From: Typha latifolia
Taxonomy: Eukaryota > Streptophyta > Magnoliopsida > Poales > Typhaceae
Reading direction: 5' to 3'
DNA length: 64,000 nt
Assembly (NCBI GenBank): GCA_019914945.1
Contig: CM034103.1
Span: 558,001 to 622,000 of the forward strand
Positions 36,401-47,299 of this stretch are shown in pieces (the stretch's first letter is position 1; each line of letters begins with the position of its first letter). The translations under genes and the position numbers were made by a program. Under the pieces are notes generated by a model. The model worked only from the letters and a program-made list of their open reading frames with translations. It was not told the origin of the DNA and did no database searches.

Positions 36401-38924
36401 CTTATATAAGTTATTTTAGTTATAAATCAATTTTTTTATTAAAATATTTTTTATGTATTATAAATAAGTTAGTTTGGTTATTAACGAGTTAATCTGATCA
36501 TAAATGAGTTTATGAGACAATTATAAACGAGTTAAAGATAATAAACATGAACATGACTCATTTAATAATTGAGTGATCCGAGCTCGATTAAATTAAATTT
36601 AAAATATAATCTTATCGAAATATGAGATAGAGTCAATTTTTGTCACCCAGGTGATATATGCAAGTTGGCCATAAATTAGGCAGCTATTGATGCTGATGAT
36701 GTATGGGTGACAGTATATAATTATTATTATAAACCTCCTCTTTTGTTTGTTAACTATCTATGTTAAGTAAATTAAGAGAAGCTTCTGCAATCCGAATCTA
36801 ATAAACAAAATAATTGAAAGGAAAAAAAAAAGAGATCAAATTGCAAAGTTGATTGTCCGCAAATGACGCATTTTGGAGATAAAAATATTCTATCGTGTTT
36901 AAAAGTGACATGATCTGATTGGCTAGCACTGGGAATATTTGTAAAGTTGGCAGAATCGTACCACTAAATTAATTGTTATTTGCGTTAATGGAAGTAATCC
37001 AAACAAAAAGTCAAAATAAAATATTTTCTTCCTAATACTTTTTATTTTAACAAATTAATTTTTAATTAAATCAATTGATCCATATACCTATGATTCTAAC
37101 TATAGAGTGCTATGAAGTGACTCTGGTTAACTCTTCTCATTTTATACTAAAAATCTCAATGTCAAATGATAACATATATTATTATTATCTCATGATTAGT
37201 TGTAAGTTTTTACAACAAGATCAAAAGGTACAAAAGTGAAAAGAAAACTTTGAATATATGCAAAGTGGATCTTTTGAAATTAACTCTTGTTAGGTGTCAC
37301 TCTCCATGCACACTCAAACATTTTGCAAATTAGGGCCCACTCCCCCCCAACTATTACGCAATTTGGGCACCACCAAAGTCTACTCTTATCTTGGCATAAT
37401 CCTGCCCCCTTTTGCTTGGCCAATTACGTCGCCGGCAAAGGATAGCAACAGGGATTCAATATAAAATGAAAGGGAAATTTGCACTAACATCCTAAGTTTA
37501 TAGTACATTTCGCTTTTCCTTTTTTTTTTTTTTTTTTTTTTTGCAAATCCATCCTTGTCCCCTTAGATAGTGATAAACTAACATGGGACCTGGGCAAGGT
37601 AAGATGAAAGCTAAATTACATCCCAATACTATGAATTATGACTCAGATATCACTTATGCCCTTCAACAGAAAATGACTCTAAGATTCTCTAAACTATTCA
37701 AAATATTTTAAAATGACTCTTATATTAATCTATTCTTATACTTTTTTTGCCTCCCAATCTTTATCAAGCCAAATGTGAATAATATTAGAAGGCAATTAGA
37801 TTAAAATAATTTTTATGTTAATGGGTGTAACCTCCTACAGAGATTATGATAGTTCACAGTGTTGGGTCTTAATATCTCTTAAGTGATATTGAGTTTATAA
37901 TTCAGAAAAACTATATATAATTTATAATCATCCAAAATTAGAAAATAGAGTATGTTTCCAAATGCAAATCACCTATAAAGGAGGAGTTATGCTACTGCAA
38001 CCCAAATTGGGAAGGATAAGTTTGCCACGGGTGTTTGGTGCAATTTACATTTAAGACCCTACACTTTAGTGAGGGGGTGCCCCCACAGCTGTCCCTGGCC
38101 CCATGGTTGGGGACCACTGTTGCTTGCCATTGGGGGGGGCCCATCATTCGTACGGATTGATATAAATGGGTCACCAACCAACTATAGAAGAGGAATCTAG
38201 AGGCTGTTTTTTTTAGAGTGTTAGGTTAGGAGGATTTATCCTTGGAGGGCAAATAAAAGGATCTATGTTAAAGAGATTTATCAATCCATTGTGCCTAGTT
38301 TTAGTTTTAGGGGGGAGTTGATCTAATTAATTATTAACCTATAAACAAATGATTAGCTCATAAAGCTTTGCGCTATTAAGTGAATTTAAAATGTTTTAAT
38401 GACACTCACTGGGAGATGGAGTTGGATTTACTATGTAGCACGAGAGAGTTTAAACTCAAGAACTTTACTTCTTGCCATGTAGATTTTAGTTTAAGTTTAG
38501 ATAATACAATCAATAACTGCATGTCTGCTCGTTTTAATCTCTATAGCGTTATTCACAGTTACTGAGACCTCTACTTACCGGGACTTGTCTTTAATTTGAT
38601 TCAAATATATTCTCCTATTTGACATTGCAAAACTATAGACTCTTCGTAAGTATAAATAATACTTTAAGCATGTGGGGAAATTATATTTACTCCAAATGAT
38701 AGTAAAATTAATTCACTGACTTTTAAATGTGTCTGGAGTCTGGACCCATCTCCACTGTGCAACAACCACTGTTTTCTACCCATAGACTTTTGGGTATTCT
38801 CTCTCCAGTCATTAAGCATCCAACAACGCTCTTCAGAAACCTATTAATTACGATCTATTTTTTTTGTCCTTCATATACTCGTAATATAATCCTTCCTTCT
38901 CGTATTATTGTTGATATATATAAA

Positions 38925-38956
<32 letters not shown>

Positions 38957-39690
38957 AGTTTGGGAATAATAATATTACAGTGGGCCAATTTCTCATCCAC
39001 TTACGTGTGCCTGGGAGCCGTGCTTAAACACCTGATTTCCATCCATCATCAACGGACTCGGACCCCCAAATAATCAAACCCATATTCGTTATTCGGTCCT
39101 TCTGGAGGACACCACACGTGAGCCACAGATCGGCGTGGGCCACCACCTTTCTGCCACAACTGGACACTCACTGTAGGTGGGGACCACTGTGGGACCCAAC
39201 TTAAATCCTCCTACTGCAAGCCTGGACTGGACTCCAACTTCACCCATAATTGGAGTACTTGCCGACTGCACTGCCAAAAAATTAAAACTTATTTAAACTA
39301 CGTATCCACGCCTTATTATGATTTATGAGTTCATACTATATTGTGCCTCTCTCCATCTATATGGTCACTACTTTTTTTTTATAAAAAAAATAATTAAAAA
39401 AGAAAAGAAAAAGGGCCAAAAGGTGAACCAGGAAAAGAACACTAGAGTAGAGTACTATTAGGAATGCAGGAAATTCCTGCATCTGTTCTGTAGATGATCG
39501 ATCTGCTCCCGTAGTTCTGGCCACACAACGGCTATACGGACCGCCGACCCGGTCCATCGAACCGGATCTGGGACTCTGGTCCACATACACACTGACACAG
39601 TAGTACACGGAGTGGGCCTTAGTGGCACTGCCGTAAATGGAACCCAAAGAGTAGGGCTTATGTGGTAAGGACGAGAGAGCATAGCTAATG
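33500..39690. other. Gene-poor region upstream of the TCP gene
   Basis: Six kilobases without a supported gene. It holds TA runs (34440-34455, 35000-35019, 38917-38948), a T homopolymer near 37519-37541, a degraded repeat at about 36288-36600, and GC-richer patches with TCP-type sites at 37333, 38110, 38980 and 39135-39198. The right end is the promoter of the TCP gene. Confidence 0.5.
36288..36600. repeat. Degenerate dispersed repeat with GGGGTGGCAA end
   Basis: Begins GGGGTGGCAATTAGATAGG and continues with many imperfect internal copies of ATAAATGAGTTA, TAAACGAGTTA and TAAACATG. This composition resembles a common plant transposon-derived repeat. No coding capacity was seen and the right end is unclear. 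Confidence 0.4.
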
Positions 39691-39804
39691 AAGAGCTAGC
39701 TATATAAGAAGATCCCTCTCTTGCTCCTCTCCTCCTCTTTCTTCCTCAGGACCTCGAAACATCGTGGGTCACAGCTTAGAAAGAGGAGGCGTCGTGGGTC
39801 CCAC
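39135..39804 (+). promoter_or_regulatory. Cluster of TCP-binding-type sites before a TCP gene
   Basis: Sites matching the TCP consensus (class I GTGGGNCC, class II GTGGNCCC) occur at 39135-39143, 39180-39187 (reverse), 39189-39198, 39612-39618, and as a perfect palindrome GTGGGTCCCAC at 39794-39804. The last lies downstream of the TATA box, in the probable 5' UTR. More distal copies are at 37333, 38110 and 38980. Autoregulation or cross-regulation by class I TCPs is an inference. Confidence 0.6.
39700..39708 (+). promoter_or_regulatory. TATA box of the TCP gene
   Basis: CTATATAAG followed about 25-40 bp later by a pyrimidine-rich CTCTCTTGCTCCTCTCCTCC initiator region. This predicts transcription from about 39730-39745 and a leader of about 290 nt. 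Confidence 0.6.
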
Positions 39805-39923
39805 TCTCCCATGTGCCCTTCCGCCCTGTCTCCACCGGCTCCTGCCGCTCTCAATCATTAGTCCTCTTCCTCTTCCTCTTCCTCCTCCTCTCCAGTTCCT
39901 TCTTCTCTCCAACTTATACCAAT

Positions 39924-39958
<35 letters not shown>
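39924..39958 (+). repeat. (ACT)n trinucleotide repeat in the TCP 5' leader
   Basis: About eleven consecutive ACT units, located about 75-110 bp before the TCP start codon and preceded by CT-rich leader sequence. Confidence 0.9.
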
Positions 39959-40031
39959 GTAGCTCTCGCCTTTTAGCTTTTACCTAATCCTTATCCGCTC
40001 TCTTATCCCACCGCTTTTTCTGGATAAAGCT

Positions 40032-40784
40032 ATGACGACGCCTGACGGCGGGACTAACGGCGGGTCGCAGATGATGGTGGTGGCGAGTAATGGTGGGACG
40101 CTCGCCGTCAAGAAGCAGCCCTCGAAGGACCGGCATAGCAAGGTGGACGGACGAGGGCGGCGCATCCGGATGCCGATCATATGCGCCGCGCGTGTCTTCC
40201 AGCTCACCCGCGAGCTCGGGCATAAGTCCGATGGGCAGACCATCGAGTGGCTCCTCCGCCAGGCCGAGCCCTCCATCATCGCCGCCACCGGCACCGGCAC
40301 CACCCCGGCCTCCTTCTCCACCGCGTCATCCTCATCCGCCTCCCTCCGCGGCGGCGGCGTGGCCGCAGCCGCCGCAACCCTCTCCTCCCCGTCCTCCACC
40401 TCTTCCGCAGGAGGCGGCGGGTCCCACTTCGTCCCCCAGGCGCCCTTCCTCCTCGGGAAGCGCCTCCGCTCCGACGACGACTCCGGCGACAAGGACGGCG
40501 GCGGCGCAGGGATCGGCGCGGTCGGTGTCGGGATCGGGCAGGCGGCGGGTTTCTGGGCCCTTCCGGCGAGGCCTACCGACTTCGGGCAACTGTGGAGCTT
40601 CGCGACGCCTGAGATCGTCGTACCGCAGGCGGGCTTCTCTGGTCGGTTCGCCGGGGCGCAGGCAGTGGGGGAGGCGTCGGCGGCGAGGGTCGGGAACTAC
40701 CTGCCGATTTCGCAGGGGCATTTGAATCTGCTGGCGTCGTTATCCGGCGCCGCCGCAGGGAGGAGCGAGGAGGAGAGCCGTTGA
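40032..40784 (+). CDS. Class I TCP transcription factor (TCP7/TCP21-like)
   Basis: Intronless 250-aa protein. The TCP bHLH-like DNA-binding domain spans about residues 31-86: basic region [20 protein letters not shown], then [20 protein letters not shown] and [20 protein letters not shown]. The shortened basic region marks class I (PCF) members. The segment flanking the domain, including [12 protein letters not shown] and TPASFSTAS, is most like Arabidopsis TCP7/TCP21; TCP21 (CHE) binds GGTCCCAC and represses the clock gene CCA1. Outside the domain the protein is Ala/Gly/Ser-rich and disordered. Class I TCPs generally promote growth and cell-cycle genes. GC content is very high throughout. 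The leader carries an exact palindromic TCP site. Confidence 0.95.
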   Translation: MTTPDGGTNGGSQMMVVASNGGTLAVKKQPSKDRHSKVDGRGRRIRMPIICAARVFQLTRELGHKSDGQTIEWLLRQAEPSIIAATGTGTTPASFSTASSSSASLRGGGVAAAAATLSSPSSTSSAGGGGSHFVPQAPFLLGKRLRSDDDSGDKDGGGAGIGAVGVGIGQAAGFWALPARPTDFGQLWSFATPEIVVPQAGFSGRFAGAQAVGEASAARVGNYLPISQGHLNLLASLSGAAAGRSEEESR

Positions 40785-42410
40785 TTTGCCTTCTGGTGGT
40801 TTCAAAGCTTAGGTTAGGGTTTGAAGTTCCAATTTTTTAGATTTGGTAGAAGTAGCTAGGGCCATCTCATTCGTTCCTCCTGCCCTCATAACTTTATTAA
40901 TTACATTGGCAAAGAACTCAAGGTATATATGAACAAAGCAGGGTACTTGAAGGCTTGATGGGTCCTCCCATTCGTTGGACAAGAGCTTTCTTTGGACTAT
41001 AATTGGCAGTGAAAAGGTTCACCTTTTGCTCAATTCTCTTCTTGGCAACTGGAAAGAAGAACAATTTGATTCTAGATATGAAGCCATGAAGAGGGGCTTG
41101 GGAACTTTAATGTGGTCTGTCTGTATCTTGGTGTGTTGGAATTCACTGTCTTTGTCTGTCTTTGTATACGAGTGTGGAGAATTAGAAGGAAATGGCTGCG
41201 GAAGAACCCAGTTTCGCTCGCGCGTAAGTTCATGTTCCCATTGCATCAGTATTTTTCAGTCATTTTTACTGAATTTATTAGCATTCGAAATAATCGTGTC
41301 GCCTGTATGTATTTATGGATCATGTAATGTGTATGAGTGCAAAATAAGAATTGTTACTTTCTGTTGTTGTTGCTGGCAAGTCATATTTTCAGTTTATATA
41401 TGTCTACACTTGTGACTGATATATTGTAGTTTCCTCTTCTTACTATGAATGCATGTCTAAGTGATAAACCATTACTCTTTAGAGGAATAGTTTTCAAGTG
41501 TTCTAATAAGATGTTCTTAGATTATTATTGCCTAATCTTCTAAGTTCTAACAACACGAGTGTTTTAGCAATCAATTATATCATGAAATTTGAACTTAGTT
41601 GTTACTATTCTCTTCTCTTGTGTAGCTAATATAGTCGCAAAATATCGCTGTAAATTGCATGGAATAGAGTTGATGCATGTTTTCTATTGTTTCTCTGTTC
41701 AGTCTTTAGTTTCTTTGATTGAGCTTAGTTGAAGAGAGTTTTTCTTTTCTTCTCTTCTAGTATGGAGAATGAGTATGGTTGTAATAAAATTCTCATGTTT
41801 GGATGAACTGTTTTTGCAAACATTATGTTCTCGTCGCCGTTTAAAATTAGCGCGAAATAAATCCTCCTATAAGTTTTATAAATTTATCGCATCCATCTTC
41901 TATTGTTCTTTTCGCTAAACTAATTCTCTATGCAACTCAGATTTTGTTGACAAATGTAAACCATCAATTTTCTTGCATACTCCTCCTTGGTACTTCTTCA
42001 ATTCTATGTGAGGCTCTCCTGAAAACTCGTTGTCAATGTTCATATCTCAATGCTACCATCTTACCTTTTCTCTCTTTTGCGACAAGAGCATCCACTATGA
42101 GCCTTTGCCTTCTGCAACAATTTAGATTAGTTATTCTAATAAATGAGACTGGATAATGCGAGTGGCCAGCTCAAATGCTTTGATGATTCTGATTATTATT
42201 CCTCTGTTCAAGAAGACATTGCTAAATGTGAATTCTTCTCACTGCTAATTTGAAGGGAGTGATGATATCTTTTATTTTGACTGGTAAGATAAGATCAGAT
42301 ATGTATTCATGTTAGGGGGCAAAATGCAATTTTGCTTTACATATAACATAACATATATATTTGAATGCCGAGGGTTCATAGTGTTACTTTTTTTTTCCTT
42401 TTAAATTTGT
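40785..42410. other. 3' flank of the TCP gene and intergenic DNA
   Basis: Likely TCP 3' UTR at the left, then AT-rich spacer. A 146-codon open frame at 40975-41415 lacks recognisable domains and is probably chance. Nothing else was seen. Confidence 0.45.
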
Positions 42411-44027
42411 ATGCAAAGCGAAGTAAACAGCATAAGAATGCTCACCACCGCCAGCTCCTTCGGGAGGACGATGGATCTCCTCCTCCATCCTAACCTCTCC
42501 ATCTCTCTCACCACCTTCTCCGACCTCTTCGATCTCAAACGCACCCACGCCCATATCATCACCTCCGGCCTCTCATCTGACTCCTTCGCCGTCGCCCGTC
42601 TCCTCGCCTCCCTCGCCATCTCCATCTCCATCTCCTCCTCCCATCTCTCCTATGCCATCTCCCTCTTCTCCTCCTTCCCCCACCCCACCATCTTCATGTA
42701 CAACACCATGATCCGAGCCTTCTCCCAAACCCCCAACCCCGTCGCTTCCATCCATTACTATATCGACATGCTCCGCGCCAACGTCTCTCCCGATCGCCTC
42801 ACGTTCCCCTTCTTGATCCGGTCATGCCGCGTGCTTGGGCGTTCCGATCTCGGCCGTGGACTATACGGCCATGTGGTCAAGCTCGGGTTGGATTCCGACG
42901 TGTTCGTCGTCAACAACGCCATCACGATGTACTCGGAATCGGGTGACATCGGCTCTGCTCGCCAACTATTTGATGAAAATTCTGACGTCGTGGATGTTGT
43001 TTCTTGGACTGCGGTGGTCACTGGGTACGCGAATTGCGGGGAGTTGGGTAAGGCGAGGCGGTTGTTTGATCGGATGCCGGAGAAGAATTTAGTGTCTTGG
43101 AATTCGATGATTTCAGCGTATGCGCGAAGTGGGAAGTCTGTTAAGGCGCGGGAGCTGTTCGATAGAATGCCTGCGAGGGATACTGCGTCATGGGGTTCGA
43201 TGATTTCTGGGTTGGCACAGTCTGGTTTGTGTAAAGAGGCTCTGGTGGTCTTTAGAGAGATGATCCAGAGAGATGTTGTGCCGAATGAGGCGACTTTGGT
43301 TAGCATCATTTCAGCTTGCGCGCAGCTGAGAGCCTTGGAGCAAGGGGACTGGGTATATAGCTACATTGAAGAGAACAAGGTCGAGATGAGCGTAATACTC
43401 GCTACCGCACTTGTTGACATGTACGGCAAATGTGGTGGCATAGGCAAGGCCATTGAGGTGTTCAACAAAATGCCTGTGAAGAATGTGTACTCCTGGAATT
43501 CGATGATCTCCGGCCTGGCCATGAATGGCTGCGAGCGGCAATCACTGACGCTGTTCTGGAAAATGCAGCTGACGGGTCTGCAGCCGAATGCAATAACTTT
43601 CATCGGATTGCTGACTGCTTGTAGTCACTCAGGTTTGATCGACGAGGGTCAGTGGTTGTTTGATAAGATGATCCGAGAATTCCAGCTAAGGCCTCTTCCT
43701 GAGCATTACGGCTGCATGGTTGATTTGCTTGGCCGAGCAGGGCTAGTTAAGGATGCAGTGGATTTTGTCGGCAAGATGCCTGTAAAACCTCATCCAGGGC
43801 TGTGGGGAGCCCTTGCCGGTGCTTGTAATATCCATGGCGATGTAGAGCTCGGGGAGGAAGTGGCAAAGCGGCTAATTGAATTGGAGCCTCATCATGGGGG
43901 AAGATATGTTCTCTTGGCTAATATATATGCTGCTGCGAGAAGGTGGCATGACATGGCCATGGTGAGAAAATTACTGAAGGAGAGAAGGGTGGCGAAAGGG
44001 ATAGGGAATAGTATAGTGGAGTCGTGA
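42411..44027 (+). CDS. Pentatricopeptide repeat protein, PLS class, E subgroup
   Basis: Intronless, up to 538 aa; in-frame ATGs at 42411, 42438 and 42471 are all possible starts. From about residue 75 to 450 it is built of P, L and S repeats, for example VVSWTAVVTGYANCGELGKA followed by RRLFDRMP, NLVSWNSMISAYARSGKSVK and ATALVDMYGKCGGIGKAIEV. After these comes an E-type region (HYGCMVDLLGRAGLVKDA, LWGALAGACNIHGDVELGEE, YVLLANIYAAARRWHDM). It stops after VAKGIGNSIVES, so there is no DYW deaminase domain. Such proteins bind organellar RNA one repeat per base and usually guide C-to-U editing with a partner supplying the deaminase. The first 40 residues are Ser/Thr/Leu-rich, suiting plastid or mitochondrial import. 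The target RNA cannot be predicted reliably here. Confidence 0.94.
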   Translation: MQSEVNSIRMLTTASSFGRTMDLLLHPNLSISLTTFSDLFDLKRTHAHIITSGLSSDSFAVARLLASLAISISISSSHLSYAISLFSSFPHPTIFMYNTMIRAFSQTPNPVASIHYYIDMLRANVSPDRLTFPFLIRSCRVLGRSDLGRGLYGHVVKLGLDSDVFVVNNAITMYSESGDIGSARQLFDENSDVVDVVSWTAVVTGYANCGELGKARRLFDRMPEKNLVSWNSMISAYARSGKSVKARELFDRMPARDTASWGSMISGLAQSGLCKEALVVFREMIQRDVVPNEATLVSIISACAQLRALEQGDWVYSYIEENKVEMSVILATALVDMYGKCGGIGKAIEVFNKMPVKNVYSWNSMISGLAMNGCERQSLTLFWKMQLTGLQPNAITFIGLLTACSHSGLIDEGQWLFDKMIREFQLRPLPEHYGCMVDLLGRAGLVKDAVDFVGKMPVKPHPGLWGALAGACNIHGDVELGEEVAKRLIELEPHHGGRYVLLANIYAAARRWHDMAMVRKLLKERRVAKGIGNSIVES

Positions 44028-44782
44028 TCTGCAACCTTAAACGTTAATGCTATTTGGATTGCAAGTCTGGCCCACTCTGTGATTATGAATATAATATTTG
44101 TCTAATGAACATCTCAAGAGTCTGGGGAGGTAGTGAGAAGATCGATGGCCTTCATGATCCTTTTGCTCTCATGGTTAACTAGAGCATGCCGATAAGCAGA
44201 TCTATCAGCAGAATGATACTATTTTGACTCCCCCTGTCTGAATGAACCAAAAGTTTCCATATCTCTCGCCATTTTGTTTCAGTATCATGACCTCTTTGAG
44301 CAACTAGAGTGGTCTATTGAGCTTCCATGACAAATCTAGACACGAACTTCGGCATCTTCCGTTTGCTAAGATCTGCGAGCAAAATCGGATTATCTCAGCT
44401 GAAATATGCACAGTTTCGGCCTTCGGTATGTGCAGGAATCGTTGCATATTATTATTTCAAGCAACTTTGCTTGTTCTCCAATCTGCCAGTCTACAAAATC
44501 TGCACTACATTTGAATCTGAACATCTCAATGGTTCCATGACAAGTCTCTTGCACTATAGTGCAAATGTTGCAAGTCAAGCTTAACGAATGATGAGATACC
44601 AATTGATGCCTTAATCCAGTGATCTCAGAACAGCTGAATTTGGATATTTGATTTGATCCAGCTCTTTTAATCTCATGATTATATACCAAACTTGGGACTT
44701 CCTTGTTGATATGATAGATCACTCCTTTACTAATGATTTCTTCCCCCTCCCAAATCCATCACTCAAATCTCTATATATATGT
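44028..44782. other. Convergent 3' region between PPR and PORR genes
   Basis: AT-rich interval holding the likely 3' UTRs of two converging genes. No additional gene or structured repeat was recognised. Confidence 0.5.
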
Positions 44783-45919
44783 CTAAGCAACATCTTCTTC
44801 TTCTTCTTCTTCTTCTTCTTCTTCTTCGTTTTCTGCAATAAAATCGGAGCTATCTAACCCTCGCCGCCGCAAGAGAACGAGGTCGAGAAGCCGCCTCCTA
44901 GCCTCGTAGATCGGATTAGGCGTGATCAACCTCCCTTTCTCGTACGCCTCCCGGAGGAACACCGTGTGACGCCGCCCCTTGGTGGAGAGGTAGAAGATCC
45001 CCGGGTGGTCCAAGAACAAGTCCCGGACGTTGAGCTCGATCCCGAACCACTTCCTGAACTGGCTGAACTTTTCCACCTCCACCATCTTCTCCACCGTCAG
45101 GCTCAGGAACTCGTGCGCGATCCCCACCGCCCTCTTCTCCGCGCCCCTCCTCCCGCCCTTAGCAACCCTCTTGTCGTACGGCCCGGAGTACGGTAGCACC
45201 TGCCAGGTCCTCACTTTCGACTTGTAGTCCTTGGCGAGCCGCATCCCTGGGGGAAACCCTAGCTTGAACCCGAACCTGAGATCGACTCCTTGATTGCCAC
45301 GCCACTCCTCGATTGCCGGGGTGAAGCTAGGGTTAGGGCTCACGAGGCGGAGGAGATGGGTGTTCGGCTCGCGGGGGTTGTCTTGGAGGGAGAAGAGGGA
45401 GGGATTGGCGGCGAGGACGGAGTCCTCGAAGTCGTCGGGGAGGCCGAGCTCGCGCCAGACGCGGAAGACGGCGCGGAGGGGGAGGGCGTTGGAGGGTGAC
45501 ATGGCGAGGAGGCGGCGGAGGACGGAGACGGCGGCGGAGGAGGAGGAGGAGGAGGCGGAGGACTCGGCAGCGAGGGCGGCGGATGCGGCGGGGGTGAGGC
45601 GGATGAGGGGGATTGGGGAGGGGTGGAGGGAGAAGAGGTGGGGGAGGGAGCGGAGGAAGTGGAGGGCGCCGCGGTTGAGGCGGAGGCGTTGGGAGAGCTT
45701 GGGGGAGGAGAGGAAGGGGAGGGGGAGGGAGTGAGGAGGAGGGGAGGCGAGGAGGAGGTCGATGACGGGGAGGGATTTGAGGAGGTGCTTGTAGCCCTCC
45801 ATGAGCTTCTCAAAGGTCGGGTCGAGGTGACGAGCGGCCACGTGCTGGGCCGACGTGGTCTTGCGGCGGGAGAGGTGGAGGAGGGAGGGGAGGAGACGAA
45901 GACGCGAGGGAGGCGGCAT
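44783..45919 (-). CDS. PORR domain protein (plant organelle RNA recognition)
   Basis: Intronless, 378 aa. The N-terminus is rich in Arg, Leu, Ser and Pro (MPPPSRLRLLPSLLHLSRRK), like a mitochondrial or plastid presequence. Residues about 30-345 form the PORR domain: an early DPTFEKLMEGYKHLLK-type segment, LRLNRGALHFLRSLPHLFSL, LPLRAVFRVWRELGLPDDFE, GFKLGFPPGMRL, FGIELNVRDLFLDHPGIFYL and STKGRRHTVFLREAYEKGRL. PORR proteins such as WTF1, WTF9 and RPD1 bind organellar group II introns and promote their splicing. The exact ortholog is not certain. The extreme C-terminus is a poly-Glu run encoded by a trinucleotide microsatellite. The GC-rich coding strand produces long spurious frames on the opposite strand. 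Confidence 0.92.
   Translation of the reverse strand: MPPPSRLRLLPSLLHLSRRKTTSAQHVAARHLDPTFEKLMEGYKHLLKSLPVIDLLLASPPPHSLPLPFLSSPKLSQRLRLNRGALHFLRSLPHLFSLHPSPIPLIRLTPAASAALAAESSASSSSSSAAVSVLRRLLAMSPSNALPLRAVFRVWRELGLPDDFEDSVLAANPSLFSLQDNPREPNTHLLRLVSPNPSFTPAIEEWRGNQGVDLRFGFKLGFPPGMRLAKDYKSKVRTWQVLPYSGPYDKRVAKGGRRGAEKRAVGIAHEFLSLTVEKMVEVEKFSQFRKWFGIELNVRDLFLDHPGIFYLSTKGRRHTVFLREAYEKGRLITPNPIYEARRRLLDLVLLRRRGLDSSDFIAENEEEEEEEEEEEDVA
44793..44828 (-). repeat. Coding trinucleotide repeat (poly-Glu) in the PORR gene
   Basis: Twelve consecutive TTC units on the plus strand read as GAA codons on the minus strand. They encode an uninterrupted Glu run just before the stop. Length variation would change only the tail. 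Confidence 0.9.
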
Positions 45920-46650
45920 TTAGTTTGCTTATTATTACCAACAGCTCACATTGAAGTTGAATCCTTCGTTTATTATGTGAGTATGTGGAAGTGGGATTCG
46001 TGGCAGCTCGGCTTGCTTCTCTTTCTTCTTTCTCCGTAAATCATAAATTCGACAATTTGGTCAGTTCACTCACACTGTTTCCTTTTCTTTCTCTTATTAT
46101 TGTCCAACTAAAAGTACGAGAGGATATAACATATATAACTCTACTAGAAAATCGAACACTGACAACAGAGTTAAGACCTTAGCTCGGTTTGCCTTTCGCT
46201 TTGAGGATTGAAGACTGAAAATATCATTATAGCGGTTGATATAAATAAACATAATAAAATTCCCAACTTATCACTACGCAGACGCTGATGCAGTGATGCG
46301 TCGTTCATAGGAGAGAACCTACAACTTAAACCAATGATTCAAAAGTATCCAATCGATGTATTCTTTAGAAATGGAACATCAAAATCTGTGTGAATTTTGC
46401 ACTAGAATATGTAAAATGATCCAATACTGAATGCTTTTTTTTTTTTCTTGTACATTGCAATCCAACTGGAATAATAAACATCCTTGATGACAAGACAAAA
46501 GAATTCAAAATATAATAGTGCAAAGCTTCAACAATCTTGACTAGCTATAAGATCTGTAATAACTGCTTGTCTAGGTATTCTTATCTTTTTTACTTGGACT
46601 ATTGAAAGTAAACTCCAAACATCTTGCGTCTGGCATCAGAAACAGAAGGA

Positions 46651-47268
46651 TCAGGAGAAACAAGTAGAATATTCTGAACGCCTGACATAGCTAAACACAT
46701 AAGGACTGTGATTGAGTAAATGCTCAACCCAGACAATCTTCAGCCACTCTGCAAGACAAAAATCAATCTAGAGTGAAAGCATGCAAAATGTGAAACATAG
46801 TGTGCGCTGACAACCTTCCGAGCATATACTGCATCAAATGACTTTTCAACACAAGCAATTGAATGTCGCTTCACAGACATAAACCAACACAAACACAATG
46901 GTTATGCCGCAAGGACAAGGTTCATATTTATTTCAAACAGAACGAACCTCTCAGGCAAATTCAAAACTCAAGTCTGTCATAATTATCTAAATGCTGGTTA
47001 TCTCTATATGTCTGATGAATATGCCAACTCGGCACAGCAAAAACACTTGCGACCCTATGATTTGAATGTCGAGCAATTAGGAGGCAGCATACTCAGAAGT
47101 ATGTAGGCACCTGATATGAGGGTGTTGAAACAGATAAAGAGCATAAAAAGGAAGAAACAGATATTTGTGCCAGCATGGAAATTGTACTAACCAAGGATAA
47201 GATTATCCTCATTCAGTACAATTTCACCATGTACAATAGAGACTGCATACTGCCCAGAAGAATCGATT
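46651..47268 (-). other. Two exon-like coding blocks of an unidentified minus-strand gene
   Basis: Block 47268-47192 reads IDSSGQYAVSIVHGEIVLNE then DNLIL and ends at a GTTAGT donor. Block 46748-46651 follows a TTGCAG acceptor and continues in phase as EWLKIVWVEHLLNHSPYVFS to a TGA. The join makes a sensible Glu codon. No upstream exon with a compatible end was found, and the obvious candidate near 47440 would create a stop. The blocks might be the tail of a gene, 3' UTR exons of the RING gene, or chance. I do not recognise the protein. Confidence 0.3.
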
Positions 47269-47299
47269 CTATTCAAGTGGAAGATGTTATAGGAGAAGA

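Noticed and set aside
39764..39976. Upstream open frame in the TCP leader
   Set aside because: It begins with GTG, and its Leu/Pro-rich sequence comes from CT-rich leader and ACT repeats.
40975..41415. A 146-codon frame after the TCP gene
   Set aside because: Cys- and Leu-rich with no domain; best explained as 3' flank.
45290..46039. Long plus-strand frames opposite the PORR gene
   Set aside because: Shadows of a GC-rich coding strand; compositionally biased and without domains.
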